DNA of 64,000 bases from JACQFZ01 sp041485885 (GCA_041485885.1 JBGPKL010000013.1:1-64000); one strand, 5' to 3'; counted from the stretch's first letter, positions 15,860-24,719 are shown. Notes: generated by a model from the letters alone, not told the origin. Made by a program: numbers and translations.

Positions 15860-18391
15860 CTACGCTTTCGCCGCTTCATTCAACCCACCGCGGCACTGCT
15901 CCAGCGCTTCCTTCATCTCGTCGCCACTCTGAAACCGCTTCGTCACCTGCTTCTGCAGCAAGCGCTTGATGATCGCGACCAGCCGCATCGGTGTGTCGGG
16001 GCGGAGCTTGCGGATGTCGGGCGTCGGGGCGTTGATGACTTGGTGCGTGAGCGCGGCGAAGGTGTCGCCGCCGAATGGCGTGTCGCCGGTGACGAGCTCG
16101 AACAGCATGCAACCGAAGGAAAATTGGTCGGAGCGGCCGTCGACGCGCTTGCCGGAGATTTGTTCGGGCGACATGTAGGCGGGTGTGCCGAGCACGAGGC
16201 CGGTCTTGGTGCGGTTCGCGGCGGTGATGCGGGCGATGCCGAAGTCCATCACTTTCACGCCGCCCGTCGCCTCGTGATAAAAGATGTTGTGCGGCTTGAT
16301 GTCGCGATGGACGACGTCGTTGCGGTGCGCGTAGGCGAGGGCGTCGGCGATTTTGATCGCGACGTCGAGGATCCAATCGAACGGCAGCGGTTTGCCGGGC
16401 TCGATGTAAGTCGACAGCTCCTTGCCTTCCAGGTATTCCATCGCGATGTAGGCGAGGTCGTGCTCTTCGCCGACGTCGTAGATCGTAACGATGTTCGGGT
16501 GATGCAAGCGCCCGGCGGTCTCGGCTTCGCGGAAGAAACGCTCGCGCACGTTGCCCAAGTCCTTCACCCCCATCTCCGGCGACAGCGCCATCGTCTTGAT
16601 CGCGACGCGGCGGTTGATCTTCGGATCGCGCCCGAGGTAGACGATGCCCATCTCGCCGCGGCCGATTTCCTTTTCGATGCGATAGCGCCCGAGCGTCGGC
16701 CTCTCCGCGCCGTCGAGGATCAGCGTCTTGCCGAACGCGAGCGTCTGATCGCCTTGGCTCGCGCGCTTCTTGCGCTCGACGCAGTCGCGGAAGTTGCGGC
16801 GATGATCGAGTATATAGTCGTACGCGGCGGCGGCTTTGTGGAATTGGCGCTTGCGCTCGAAGTCGAGCGCGAGGTTGTAAATGAGGTCGAGCACCGATTC
16901 ATCGACCGGCAGCGCGCGGAACTTGTCCAGCGCCATGTCGAGCTGGCCTTGCGATTGCAACGATAGGCCGAGCATGCGGTCGCTCTGCATCGAATCGGTC
17001 TCGGCGCGCTCGCGCTCGCCCAGCACGAAACGTTTGATGACGATCGCGAGGTATCCGACGAGCAGCAGCAGCGCCGGCGACGTCGCTTGCAGCCAGACCT
17101 TCTGCGTTACCATCAGGAACTGTTCGGCGCCGAGCAAGCCGACGAGCACCAACAACGACACCAAGAGCGCGGTCTTCCCGCGCATGCGCGCCAGCGCGAG
17201 CATCATATATAAGAGAACCATCAGCGCGATGGCGGGCTGAGCCCACGCGGTCCAGTCGGGCGTAGTGTAAAAATCTTCGTTGAGTATGCTCGCGGTAACG
17301 TTCGCTACCAGCTCGGGCTCCGATATCGGCGCGCCGTTGGTCGTCGTCACCGGTGTCGCGTACGTCGCGCCGGCGCCGGTTGCGGCCGGCCCGATCAGTA
17401 CGATCTTGTTCGTGAAGGCGGACGGCGGGAGCTTGTCCTGCTGCACGTCGCGAAAGGAATAAATCGCGAATGCGTGTTCCTTGCCCGGGAGCGGTTGGTA
17501 GAAGCCGATGTAAGTCTGCGCCGCGAGATCGGTGGGCACGAACAGCTTGCCCAGCTTGATGCCTTTGTCGATCTCGTACTCGATGTGGCGCACGTCGAGG
17601 CCGAAGCTGCGCGCCGCGAGCAACAGCGGTAGCGCGGGGTAATATTGGCCGTCGTATTGGAGCACGGGGCGAATCGCGCGCACGCCGTTGTCCGCGTCGA
17701 TGCGCACGCTCAGGTGACCGACTCCACTCGCGTACCGGCCGAACTGCTCGAGCGGCACGCGCAGGCCGGCGATCGGATACGGCCAGTTGGAGTCCGTCGC
17801 CGACCCGGTCGCGTTGGCGAGTCGGTGGCGCTCCATGTAGTCGGGAATCTTCGCCGCCGGATGGCGCGGCGTCCCACCGACATCCGGAAACATGGGCAGA
17901 TGCAGATTCGGCGTCTTGCGCAGCGCTTGCGCGAGCGCGCGGTCGGCGTCGAGATCCTTTTCCGCTTGATTTAATAGTGCGCGCAGCTCGGCGAATTCGG
18001 AGCTCGCCTGCCTCGGCACCGCCATTTGGCTGAGCTTCTCGCGGATCTCGCGGATGGAGGTGAGCCCCGGATCGACTCGCGCCTCGGTGAGATCGAGTAG
18101 CACGGCGACGGCGCGCGGCTCGGCTTTCGCCAGGCGCTCCAGCACCTCGGTGTACGCGCTACGCGGCCACGGCCAACGGCCGATCTCGGCGATGCTGGCG
18201 TCATCGATCGCGACGATGGCGATCTGATCGGCTGCGCCCGGCGCGCGGTGCGTCGCGTTCACGCCGATGTCGTACGCGATCAGCTCAACCCGTTCGAGGA
18301 AGCTGCTGCGGAAAAGAATGGCAACGCCGAAGACGATCCCGACGAGGAGGGCAATGAACCAGTCCTGCTTGTAGTACCCGCTCCTCCTCAT
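15860..18391 (-). CDS. CHASE2-domain transmembrane serine/threonine protein kinase
   Basis: An 843-residue sensor kinase. TM1 is at residues 11-30, an extracytoplasmic CHASE2 domain at about 31-375 (DQIAIVAIDDASIAEIGRWP near its start), three TM helices at 384-402, 407-428 and 436-455, a TPR-like linker at 475-540, and a Hanks-type kinase at 570-835. Kinase residues are complete: glycine loop GRGEMG at 577-582, K599 in VAIKT, HRD at 695-697, DFG at 716-718 and GTPAYMSPEQ. It senses an unknown external cue and phosphorylates cytoplasmic targets. GGGGAG precedes the start. No phosphatase or FHA partner is adjacent. Confidence 0.92.
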   Translation of the reverse strand: MRRSGYYKQDWFIALLVGIVFGVAILFRSSFLERVELIAYDIGVNATHRAPGAADQIAIVAIDDASIAEIGRWPWPRSAYTEVLERLAKAEPRAVAVLLDLTEARVDPGLTSIREIREKLSQMAVPRQASSEFAELRALLNQAEKDLDADRALAQALRKTPNLHLPMFPDVGGTPRHPAAKIPDYMERHRLANATGSATDSNWPYPIAGLRVPLEQFGRYASGVGHLSVRIDADNGVRAIRPVLQYDGQYYPALPLLLAARSFGLDVRHIEYEIDKGIKLGKLFVPTDLAAQTYIGFYQPLPGKEHAFAIYSFRDVQQDKLPPSAFTNKIVLIGPAATGAGATYATPVTTTNGAPISEPELVANVTASILNEDFYTTPDWTAWAQPAIALMVLLYMMLALARMRGKTALLVSLLVLVGLLGAEQFLMVTQKVWLQATSPALLLLVGYLAIVIKRFVLGERERAETDSMQSDRMLGLSLQSQGQLDMALDKFRALPVDESVLDLIYNLALDFERKRQFHKAAAAYDYILDHRRNFRDCVERKKRASQGDQTLAFGKTLILDGAERPTLGRYRIEKEIGRGEMGIVYLGRDPKINRRVAIKTMALSPEMGVKDLGNVRERFFREAETAGRLHHPNIVTIYDVGEEHDLAYIAMEYLEGKELSTYIEPGKPLPFDWILDVAIKIADALAYAHRNDVVHRDIKPHNIFYHEATGGVKVMDFGIARITAANRTKTGLVLGTPAYMSPEQISGKRVDGRSDQFSFGCMLFELVTGDTPFGGDTFAALTHQVINAPTPDIRKLRPDTPMRLVAIIKRLLQKQVTKRFQSGDEMKEALEQCRGGLNEAAKA

Positions 18392-18489
18392 CTCCCCACC
18401 CCAATTAGATTTCTCAGTATAGCCGGCGGGAATTCGGCTCCGACATCACCGGTCGAAGAGCCAGCCCTTACCAACGCGTTTTACCAATT

Positions 18490-18510
18490 CCCTCTCCCGC
18501 TGGGAGAGGG
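18490..18510. repeat. Dispersed hairpin repeat
   Basis: CCCTCTCCC (18490-18498), loop GCT, GGGAGAGGG (18502-18510) is a perfect 9-bp stem followed by TTAGGGTGAGGG. This is a common intergenic repeat form in many proteobacterial genomes. It lies between the stop of the thioredoxin-like gene at 18550 and the start region of the kinase. Confidence 0.6.
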
Positions 18511-18549
18511 TTAGGGTGAGGGAGGAGGGTCCGGAGTTCGTGGCGCCGC

Positions 18550-19104
18550 TTACCTCACCGTAGCATCACCGGCAACGCGCGTTTGCGCGGGGGCGCCTTT
18601 GTTCTTGTTTTTCGCCTCCCACGCGCGCCGCATCTCCGCGTTGATCCAGTCATAGAGCAGATCGAACGCCTTGCTGTTTCGTCCGTCATCCTTCACGACG
18701 ACCTTCCGATCCGGTCCGTAAATAATCACGAACGGCGTGTGGCCGATCACGCGGCCGAAGTCGCGCAACGCACCGTTGGTCGACCAATCGTTCGCAAGCG
18801 CGATCCGCCTGACGACCACGTCCCCGCGCAGTTGCAACAGTTCCTTGATGTCGGTGTCGAGTCGCTTGCAACCGGGGCAGCTGTCCCAATGGTAGTAGAC
18901 GACGGTGAACCGATCGGCCTCGGCGAAATCTCGATCGTTGATCGGCCGGCGACTGTAATCCGGATCGACAAACTGGTCTTGCGCCTTGATGTCCACAGGT
19001 GCCGCCGCAGCGGGCTTCATCAATTTGTCCAACTCGTTCGGTCGGAAGCCGAAGTAATATACGCCGAACGCGATGATCGCCAGCACGACGATATGCCTAC
19101 GCAC
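18550..19104 (-). CDS. Membrane-anchored thioredoxin-fold protein
   Basis: A 184-residue protein with one N-terminal membrane helix (residues 3-20, HIVVLAIIAFGVYYFGF), then a thioredoxin-like domain carrying a C76-P-G-C79 redox motif in YYHWDSCPGCKRLDTDI and a cis-proline-like HTPFVIIYG. It is likely an extracytoplasmic thiol reductant or reductase. The start is GTG at 19104, overlapping the TPM gene by 8 bases, so translation is coupled. It is the last gene of the lemA-TPM operon. The C-terminal KNKNKG tail is disordered. Confidence 0.75.
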   Translation of the reverse strand: MRRHIVVLAIIAFGVYYFGFRPNELDKLMKPAAAAPVDIKAQDQFVDPDYSRRPINDRDFAEADRFTVVYYHWDSCPGCKRLDTDIKELLQLRGDVVVRRIALANDWSTNGALRDFGRVIGHTPFVIIYGPDRKVVVKDDGRNSKAFDLLYDWINAEMRRAWEAKNKNKGAPAQTRVAGDATVR

Positions 19105-19744
19105 GATAGTCCCCCCTCGTTATTTTGCGCTGGCGATACCGGCGCCAGCCGTAGTAGCCAAGATAGAGAACGCCGGCGGACGCGAAAGCGACGGCGATAA
19201 GCGCGTCCGCGGAGATCACGAAGAACTGGGCGTACTGCCCGGGCGCGGTTTCCTCTTTCTGTGCGGCCGCAATCAGCGCGTCGATGGTGTTATTTATCCC
19301 GTCCCACCACTGCTGTTTTTGAAGGTTCGGCTCGAGCTGTTCGCGGTAGATGTGACGCAGTTTTATGTCGGGAATCGCGCCGGAGATTCCCGGCCCGGTA
19401 AATAGGTGCACCTTCCCTTGCTGTGCGCTGATTAGAAACAACACGCCGTTGCCGTCGCCGTTGTGACCGATGTCCCATTGCGCGAAGACCCGCTCGCCAT
19501 ACTCGCGCATTGGTGTGTCGCCTGTCGTCGGTACGATCAGCAGAACGATCTGCGTTCCGTTTTTGTCTTCCAGCGCGTGCAGTTTTTCATTCAACGTCAT
19601 GGTCTGGCGAATCGTCAAGAAGCCATGATAATCGTTGACCAGCGCGTACGTGGGCGGAATGGGGAACGGTTCGTTGCGTTCGTCGCCGTGAACGACCGCG
19701 CACACGCCGATCAAGACGATCACCAAGAGCACGAACCGGGTCAC
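19097..19744 (-). CDS. TPM-domain (YgcG family) membrane protein
   Basis: A 215-residue protein with a signal peptide (MTRFVLLVIVLIGVCAVVHG), a TPM domain at about 30-160 (YALVNDYHGFLTIRQTMTLN ... NGVLFLISAQQGKVHLFTGPG) and a C-terminal transmembrane helix at about 178-197 followed by a basic RRYRQRK tail. TPM proteins commonly partner with LemA and have been linked to membrane-protein quality control and photosystem repair in plants; the bacterial role is not settled. Between lemA and the thioredoxin-fold gene with gaps of 6 and minus 8 bases. Confidence 0.8.
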   Translation of the reverse strand: MTRFVLLVIVLIGVCAVVHGDERNEPFPIPPTYALVNDYHGFLTIRQTMTLNEKLHALEDKNGTQIVLLIVPTTGDTPMREYGERVFAQWDIGHNGDGNGVLFLISAQQGKVHLFTGPGISGAIPDIKLRHIYREQLEPNLQKQQWWDGINNTIDALIAAAQKEETAPGQYAQFFVISADALIAVAFASAGVLYLGYYGWRRYRQRKITRGDYRA

Positions 19745-19750
19745 GCGCGG

Positions 19751-20323
19751 CTACTCGACGTTGACCGACGGAGCGCGCGACACGGCTTGCTCGTCCTCGA
19801 CGGTGAATGTTGGGCGCGTCGCGTAACCGAAATACTTCGCGGTTAGATTGCTCGGAAAGCTTCGCACCGTGACGTTGTAGGCCGCTACCGCGCCGATGTA
19901 GCGTTGCCGCGCGAAGGCAATGCGGTTCTCCGTGCCTTCGAGCTGCGTCTGTAGATCGAGGAAGGCGTTGTCGGACTTCAACTGCGGATAGTTTTCCACC
20001 GCGAGCAGCAATCGATACAGTGCGCCGCCCATTCGCTGCTGCGCCCGGCTATACCGTTCCAACGCGTCGGCGTCGTTTATCGAAACCCGCATCGTGTCGA
20101 GCTCCGCTCGCGCTTCGGTTATTTCCTTAAATACGGTTTGCTCGTGCACGGCATAGGCACGCACGGTGCTCACCAGAGCGGGGACCAGATCGGCGCGCCG
20201 CTGATATTGGCTCAGCACCTGTGCCCACGAGTACTTTGTATATTCGTCCTGTTGTTGCAGGTCGTTGTACCCGCAGCCGCCGAGCGACACGACAACAAGA
20301 GCGAGGATTGAGAAACGTTGCAT
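19751..20323 (-). CDS. lemA: LemA family lipoprotein
   Basis: A 190-residue protein with a lipoprotein signal (VVSLGGC, lipid-modified C17) and a LemA four-helix body: WAQVLSQYQRRADLVPALVS, an acidic helix EITEARAELDTMR and SDNAFLDLQTQLEGTENRI, then ARQRYIGAVAAYN. It would sit on the outer face of the inner membrane. First gene of a three-gene operon with the TPM protein and a thioredoxin-fold protein. LemA function is not established beyond a membrane-associated scaffold role. Confidence 0.88.
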   Translation of the reverse strand: MQRFSILALVVVSLGGCGYNDLQQQDEYTKYSWAQVLSQYQRRADLVPALVSTVRAYAVHEQTVFKEITEARAELDTMRVSINDADALERYSRAQQRMGGALYRLLLAVENYPQLKSDNAFLDLQTQLEGTENRIAFARQRYIGAVAAYNVTVRSFPSNLTAKYFGYATRPTFTVEDEQAVSRAPSVNVE

Positions 20324-20665
20324 GTGGGTTGTTTTGTGTGGCTACCGCGAGTCGGTCGTCGTGGATCGTTATCGTTAATTTAATAGTGAACTCTGAGGGG
20401 CGCCGCCGCTTCGCGGCACCTTTTGACACTCACGGTTCTTCACTATCCGCGTCGCTCTATATCGGTTTTTAGTATAGCCGGGGCAGCTTCTCTTCCGGGT
20501 TAAGCGGGTGAGCGGGACCGTCTCTAGTCAAATCGATCTTGGCGGCTGGCAAAGGACGAGATTTGGGGTCCAGAAATCGGTCCCTAAAAGAAGCAACCGC
20601 AGAGGACGGCAGCGCCGTCAGCGCGGGGACAAGCGCTGATTGGCGTCAGCGATACGAGTGGTCGA

Positions 20666-20692
20666 CGGCGATTACCTTTGAAGTAATCGCCG
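20666..20692. promoter_or_regulatory. 10-bp perfect inverted repeat upstream of the MmyB-type regulator
   Basis: CGGCGATTAC (20666-20675), loop CTTTGAA, GTAATCGCCG (20683-20692). It ends 42 bases before the regulator start and has no T-run, so it suits an operator better than a terminator. It lies in the 411-bp gap 20324-20734, where nothing else stands out apart from a short GCCGC-TTC-GCGGC hairpin near 20405. Confidence 0.5.
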
Positions 20693-20734
20693 CGCAAAGG
20701 TCATCCGGTAAACTAGGCGAAGGGGGTGCGTGCC

Positions 20735-21556
20735 ATGAATGTTGCCATCAAACCGCGCGAGCGTCCGGCTTTTGGATCGTTGCTTCGCCATTGGCGGCTG
20801 GCGCGCGGTATCAGCCAGCTCCGGCTTGCGACCGAGGCGGAGATTTCCGGTCGGCATTTGAGTTTCCTCGAAACCGGACGCGCGCAGCCGAGCCGCGAGA
20901 TGGTGCGGCTCCTCGCCGGTGTGCTCGATGTTCCTCTGAGCGAGCAGAATGCGTTGTTGATAGCGGCCGGTTTCGCGCCGATCTACGGCGAGCGCGAGCT
21001 TTCGGCACCCGAGCTCGATCATGTTCGCCGGGCGCTGGAGTTTATGCTGCGACAGCAGGAGCCATTTCCCGCGATCGTCATGGACGGACAGTGGAACATC
21101 GTCATGCAAAACGAGGCGACGCAGCGAATCTTCGGATTGTTCCGCCCGCCGCCCAAGGCCGGCCGCGCGCACGCGGGCAACGCTATGCGTACGATTTTTC
21201 ATCCCGACGGTATAAGGCCGTTCCTGGTGAACTGGGAGGAGATTGCGGGGCCGTTGATTCAGACGCTCCATCGTGAAGCCGCGGGCGGTACGAACGCCGC
21301 CGCCGTGCGTTTGCGCGATGAGGTACTCGCGTATCCGGGCGTGCCGTCGCCGTGGAAGATTCCGGATCCGTTCGCGCCGGTTCCGCCGCTCCTGACGCTG
21401 CGACTCCGGAAAGGCGACACGTCGCTCGCGTTCTTCTCGACGCTCACGACGTTCGCCACGCCGCGCGACATCACGCTGCAACAACTCCGAATCGAGTGTT
21501 TTTATCCGGCGGACACCGTGACGGAGGAGACGGCGCGGCGGCTCGCGGCGTCGTGA
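20735..21556 (+). CDS. XRE/MmyB-type transcriptional regulator
   Basis: A 273-residue regulator. Residues 15-70 are an XRE helix-turn-helix (LRHWRLARGISQLRLATEAE, ISGRHLSFLETGRAQPSREM) and residues 105-260 match the MmyB-like ligand-binding domain (IVMDGQWNIVMQNEATQRIF). In this family the second domain binds a fatty acid in the characterised structure, and the genes often sit beside the enzymes they control. The convergent neighbours are an alpha/beta hydrolase and an MDR oxidoreductase. Start 20735 is chosen over the GTG nine bases upstream because AGGGGG spaces better to it. Confidence 0.85.
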   Translation: MNVAIKPRERPAFGSLLRHWRLARGISQLRLATEAEISGRHLSFLETGRAQPSREMVRLLAGVLDVPLSEQNALLIAAGFAPIYGERELSAPELDHVRRALEFMLRQQEPFPAIVMDGQWNIVMQNEATQRIFGLFRPPPKAGRAHAGNAMRTIFHPDGIRPFLVNWEEIAGPLIQTLHREAAGGTNAAAVRLRDEVLAYPGVPSPWKIPDPFAPVPPLLTLRLRKGDTSLAFFSTLTTFATPRDITLQQLRIECFYPADTVTEETARRLAAS

Positions 21557-21566
21557 TGCACTCCGA

Positions 21567-22439
21567 CTATGTTGTCGACTCAGCCGCCGTGCGCTGGCGC
21601 ACTTGCCAATGCTCGCGTAAGGCGTCGGCGAGCTCGTCGGGCCGTTCCTCCGGGAAAAATAGGCGCGCGCCCTCGAGCTCGATCACCTTACGGCATCCCG
21701 GAATCGTATCGCGCAGCCAATGCGCCCACTTGACCGGAAAATAAATATCGTCGGTGCCCCAGACGACCAGCGTCGGCGCTTCGAGCCGACGCAGCAACGG
21801 CTCGATCGCGACGGTTTGGGAGTTTTCGTGGGACGATCCGAACCAGCGTTCCAGGTTGCGCGTCGCCGCGGGCGTCGCATAGAGCGGCTTGAGATAGGTC
21901 CGCACGGTCTCGATCGACAATCGTTCCGGGTGCTCATAAGCGGCGGCGAAGCGCGAGCGCGCGAAGTCGATATCACCGAGCATTCTCCGGCCAAGCTCGG
22001 GGAGGCGGCCTTGCGCTGCGGCGTTGCGCGTCGCCTCGAATGCCTTCGGCGGCCAGTTGTCGTGCACGTCGCAGTTGGTCAGCGTCAAGCTGCGGATCCT
22101 CTCGGGATGGTGCGCCGCGAAGATCTGGGCGATCCCGCCGCCGCTATCGTTGGCGACTAAATCGATCTGCTCGAGGCCGAGGTTCTCGCAGAACGCTTCG
22201 AGCATCTGGGCCTGCGCCGTGAAGGAAACGTCTTGATCGGCGGACGTTCGCGTTGCGCCGTGAGCGAGCAGGTCGATCGCGATGCAACGGCGAACATCGA
22301 CGACGCGATCGATGACGTGGCGCCAGAGATAGCCGTTGAGGAATACGCCGTGGACGAACAGGGCAGCGGGACCTTGGCCCTGCTTGGTATAGGCGATGTC
22401 ACCGAACGGCGTTGCGGTGTGCTTCAGGTTTCGTGTCAT
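21567..22439 (-). CDS. Alpha/beta hydrolase, haloalkane dehalogenase/epoxide hydrolase-like
   Basis: A 290-residue hydrolase. The oxyanion strand is AALFVHGVFLNGYLWRHVID (H30-G), and the nucleophile elbow LVANDSGGGIAQ places aspartate D98, not serine, at the nucleophile position. An aspartate nucleophile is the mark of dehalogenases and epoxide hydrolases; residues WGTDDIYFPVKW provide the acid region. The expected C-terminal His is not clear: the region after it reads GARLFFPEERPDEL where relatives have a His, so activity is uncertain. AGGAAG precedes the start. Confidence 0.75.
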   Translation of the reverse strand: MTRNLKHTATPFGDIAYTKQGQGPAALFVHGVFLNGYLWRHVIDRVVDVRRCIAIDLLAHGATRTSADQDVSFTAQAQMLEAFCENLGLEQIDLVANDSGGGIAQIFAAHHPERIRSLTLTNCDVHDNWPPKAFEATRNAAAQGRLPELGRRMLGDIDFARSRFAAAYEHPERLSIETVRTYLKPLYATPAATRNLERWFGSSHENSQTVAIEPLLRRLEAPTLVVWGTDDIYFPVKWAHWLRDTIPGCRKVIELEGARLFFPEERPDELADALREHWQVRQRTAAESTT

Positions 22440-22564
22440 GGCTGCTTCCTGGTTGGTATGCGAGCAGACACAATGGCGCCGTGCAAAGCGGGCCACAATT
22501 ACTTGAGAGGTAAGCGCCGAAGCGAGGGGAGCTGCGCGAGGCGAGAGCAATCGTTAGGACGACC

Positions 22565-23581
22565 CTAGGAAAAATCGAGAACGATCTTCCCGAAATGCTC
22601 GCCCCGCTGCATCGCCTGCAACGCCGCGCGTGCTTCGGTCCACGGAAAGACTTTGTCGACGACGGGTTGAATCTCGTGCGCCGCCATCGCGCGCGTCATC
22701 GCTTCGAACATCTCGCGCGATCCGACGGATATTCCGTGAAGGCGCGCGCCGGTGGTGATGACGGCGGGGATGAGCAGCGATTCTCTCGAGCCGGAAAGAA
22801 TGCCGATGATCGCGATGTGACCGCCGAGCGCGATCGATTTGAGGCTTTCCTTGAGCGTGTTCTGTCCGCCGACTTCCATCACGAAATCGACGCCGCGCTG
22901 CGCCGTCAAGCGGCGGACTTCCTTGTGCCACTCGGGATGCGTGCGGTAGTTGATGGTGTGGGTCGCACCCAGCGCGCGGGCGCGCGCGAGTTTTTCGTCG
23001 GAGGAGGAGGTGATGATCGTTTGCAGTCCGGCCGCGTGCGCGAACTGGAGACCGAAGATCGAAACGCCGCCGGTGCCTTGCAGCAGCACGGTTTGGCCGG
23101 GCAGCAGTTGCGCGTCGTGAAACAGCGCGCGCCACGCGGTGAGCGCGGCGCACGGGAGCGTCGCGACTTGATGGTCGGTCAAAAAGCCCGGCACTTTCGA
23201 TACGCCGTGCTCGGAGTAAACCGCCCGCTCGCGACCGACGCCGGGGATCGGATGCCCCAGCGCGGAGATTAACTTTTCCGGCGTCGGCGGGCCCGCGAAC
23301 CAGTTCTGAAAGAACAACGTCGCGACGCGGTCGCCCGGATGCACGCGCGTTACGCCCGGTCCGATTTTCTCGACGATGCCGCAACCGTCGGAGAACGGCG
23401 TGATCGGAAAAGCGAAGTCGCTGCGTGCGTAGCGGCCTTCCACCATGAGCAGGTCGCGATAGTTGAGCGACACCGCGCGCATGCGAATCAAAACTTCGCC
23501 GGCGCCGGGAGTTGGGTCCTGCCGATCCACGATCCGGAGATGGTCTAATCCGCCGGGCGCGGCTACCTCGATCGCTTTCAT
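22565..23581 (-). CDS. Zinc-independent MDR alcohol dehydrogenase / quinone oxidoreductase-like
   Basis: A 338-residue medium-chain reductase. The GroES-like half begins MKAIEVAAPGGLDHLRIVD and contains ALLMVEGRY-like segment YRDLLMVEGRYARSDFAFP; the Rossmann half has VLLQGTGGVSIFGLQFAHAA, the NAD(P) fingerprint. The catalytic-zinc cysteine and structural-zinc cysteine cluster of classic alcohol dehydrogenases are absent, placing it nearer quinone or enoyl reductases. It is 34 bases from the thioesterase gene upstream, likely one transcript. Substrate unknown. Confidence 0.82.
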   Translation of the reverse strand: MKAIEVAAPGGLDHLRIVDRQDPTPGAGEVLIRMRAVSLNYRDLLMVEGRYARSDFAFPITPFSDGCGIVEKIGPGVTRVHPGDRVATLFFQNWFAGPPTPEKLISALGHPIPGVGRERAVYSEHGVSKVPGFLTDHQVATLPCAALTAWRALFHDAQLLPGQTVLLQGTGGVSIFGLQFAHAAGLQTIITSSSDEKLARARALGATHTINYRTHPEWHKEVRRLTAQRGVDFVMEVGGQNTLKESLKSIALGGHIAIIGILSGSRESLLIPAVITTGARLHGISVGSREMFEAMTRAMAAHEIQPVVDKVFPWTEARAALQAMQRGEHFGKIVLDFS

Positions 23582-23615
23582 TGTTGCCTAGAGTTATTCA
23601 TTTCGTTGCCGATGG

Positions 23616-24023
23616 CTAGAGCTCGCGAGCTTTCGCGATCTTCGCCGCGAGCCGCTCCTTCATTTTCGCGACGTCGACGATAAACCGACTGTGCGTGCAG
23701 CGACCGACTTCGTCGAGCGGATCGCGGACGATGGCCTCCAGCGTCACCGCGCGCCGGTCGATGGTCGTCACGGTGGCGGTGATCTCGACCCACATGCCCT
23801 CGGGCGTGGCGGCGAGATGCTGGATATCGACGCGCGTGCCGACCGAATCCTCGCCGGCGTCCAGATGCTCCAACAAAAAATCGCGGCACACCATTTCAAT
23901 GTCGTTCACCATCGCCGGCGTCGCGTAAACGCCCAAGGTCTCGCCCATATGCCGTGTGACGCGCGCACGGTCGACGGTTATGCGTCTGGTTTTCTGTAAA
24001 CCGGGTTTAAGGGTGTCCTTCAT
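23616..24023 (-). CDS. FlK-like hotdog thioesterase
   Basis: A 135-residue single hotdog domain. T35 (YATPAMVND), E43 (DIEMV) and H69 (VDIQHLAA) sit at a constant offset of seven from Thr42, Glu50 and His76 of fluoroacetyl-CoA thioesterase FlK, so the catalytic set is complete. Relatives hydrolyse small acyl-CoAs; selectivity for fluoroacetyl-CoA is special to FlK and is not implied. It is the first gene of a likely two-gene unit with the MDR oxidoreductase. Confidence 0.78.
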   Translation of the reverse strand: MKDTLKPGLQKTRRITVDRARVTRHMGETLGVYATPAMVNDIEMVCRDFLLEHLDAGEDSVGTRVDIQHLAATPEGMWVEITATVTTIDRRAVTLEAIVRDPLDEVGRCTHSRFIVDVAKMKERLAAKIAKAREL

Positions 24024-24317
24024 TTCGCCTCGTCGTGAGTCTTACGTTGACTCGGTTTTAGCGTCTTCGCGCTCAATGGACTCGCGTGCCAAACAAACGA
24101 TAGCCAATTCTAGTTTTCGAGGATACCGCGGCTGAAATGAGGTGCTCCTTGATTGCGCAGGATCTGAACCGCCGCGGATATCCGACGCCACGTGTAGGAG
24201 AATTTCGGCGGTTCCGCCGGGAGTTGACCGGAGTGGGGCTCAAGGTCGAAAGTGAAGCGCGCTACGGGACGATCGGTTCCCAGTAGCCAAATTTCCTTAA
24301 CGACACAGGAGCGAACG

Positions 24318-24719
24318 ATGAATAAGAAATTCTGGATCGCGGTGATTGCGATCTTCGTCTTGTGGATGGCCATCGACTACGTCGTGCATGGATTGCTTCT
24401 CAACGCCGATTACTCGCACGTATCCGGCGTGTACCGCACGCATCAAGATTCGATGAATTATTTTCCGTACATGCTGCTGGCGCATGCGCTGATGGCCGTC
24501 GCCTTCGTCTGGATTTACCTACAGGGAAAGGAAAATAAGCCGTTCCTGCCGCAAGGCATCCGCTATGCGGTCGCCGTAGCCGTGCTGACGACCATCCCGA
24601 TGGCGTTGATCTACTATGCCGTGCATCCGCTCCCGGGCATGCTGGTGTTCAAGCAAATCGTGTTGGGTACGATCAGTCTTGGCGTCCTCGGCATCGCGGT
24701 TGCGTGGCTGAACAAATAG
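24318..24719 (+). CDS. Four-helix integral membrane protein, unknown function
   Basis: A 133-residue hydrophobic protein with four predicted membrane helices: residues 4-22 (FWIAVIAIFVLWMAIDYVV), 50-68 (YMLLAHALMAVAFVWIYLQ), 80-100 and 108-130. The start at 24318 has CAGGAG nine bases upstream; the longer frame to 24252 lacks one. I do not recognise a function. It stands alone, with 294 and 637 bases of non-coding DNA on either side; the upstream gap (24024-24317) holds nothing notable. Confidence 0.7.
   Translation: MNKKFWIAVIAIFVLWMAIDYVVHGLLLNADYSHVSGVYRTHQDSMNYFPYMLLAHALMAVAFVWIYLQGKENKPFLPQGIRYAVAVAVLTTIPMALIYYAVHPLPGMLVFKQIVLGTISLGVLGIAVAWLNK

Noticed and set aside
20539..21276. 245-residue frame overlapping the MmyB regulator
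   Set aside because: A different-frame shadow of the regulator in high-G+C DNA; no ribosome-binding site and no recognisable domain.
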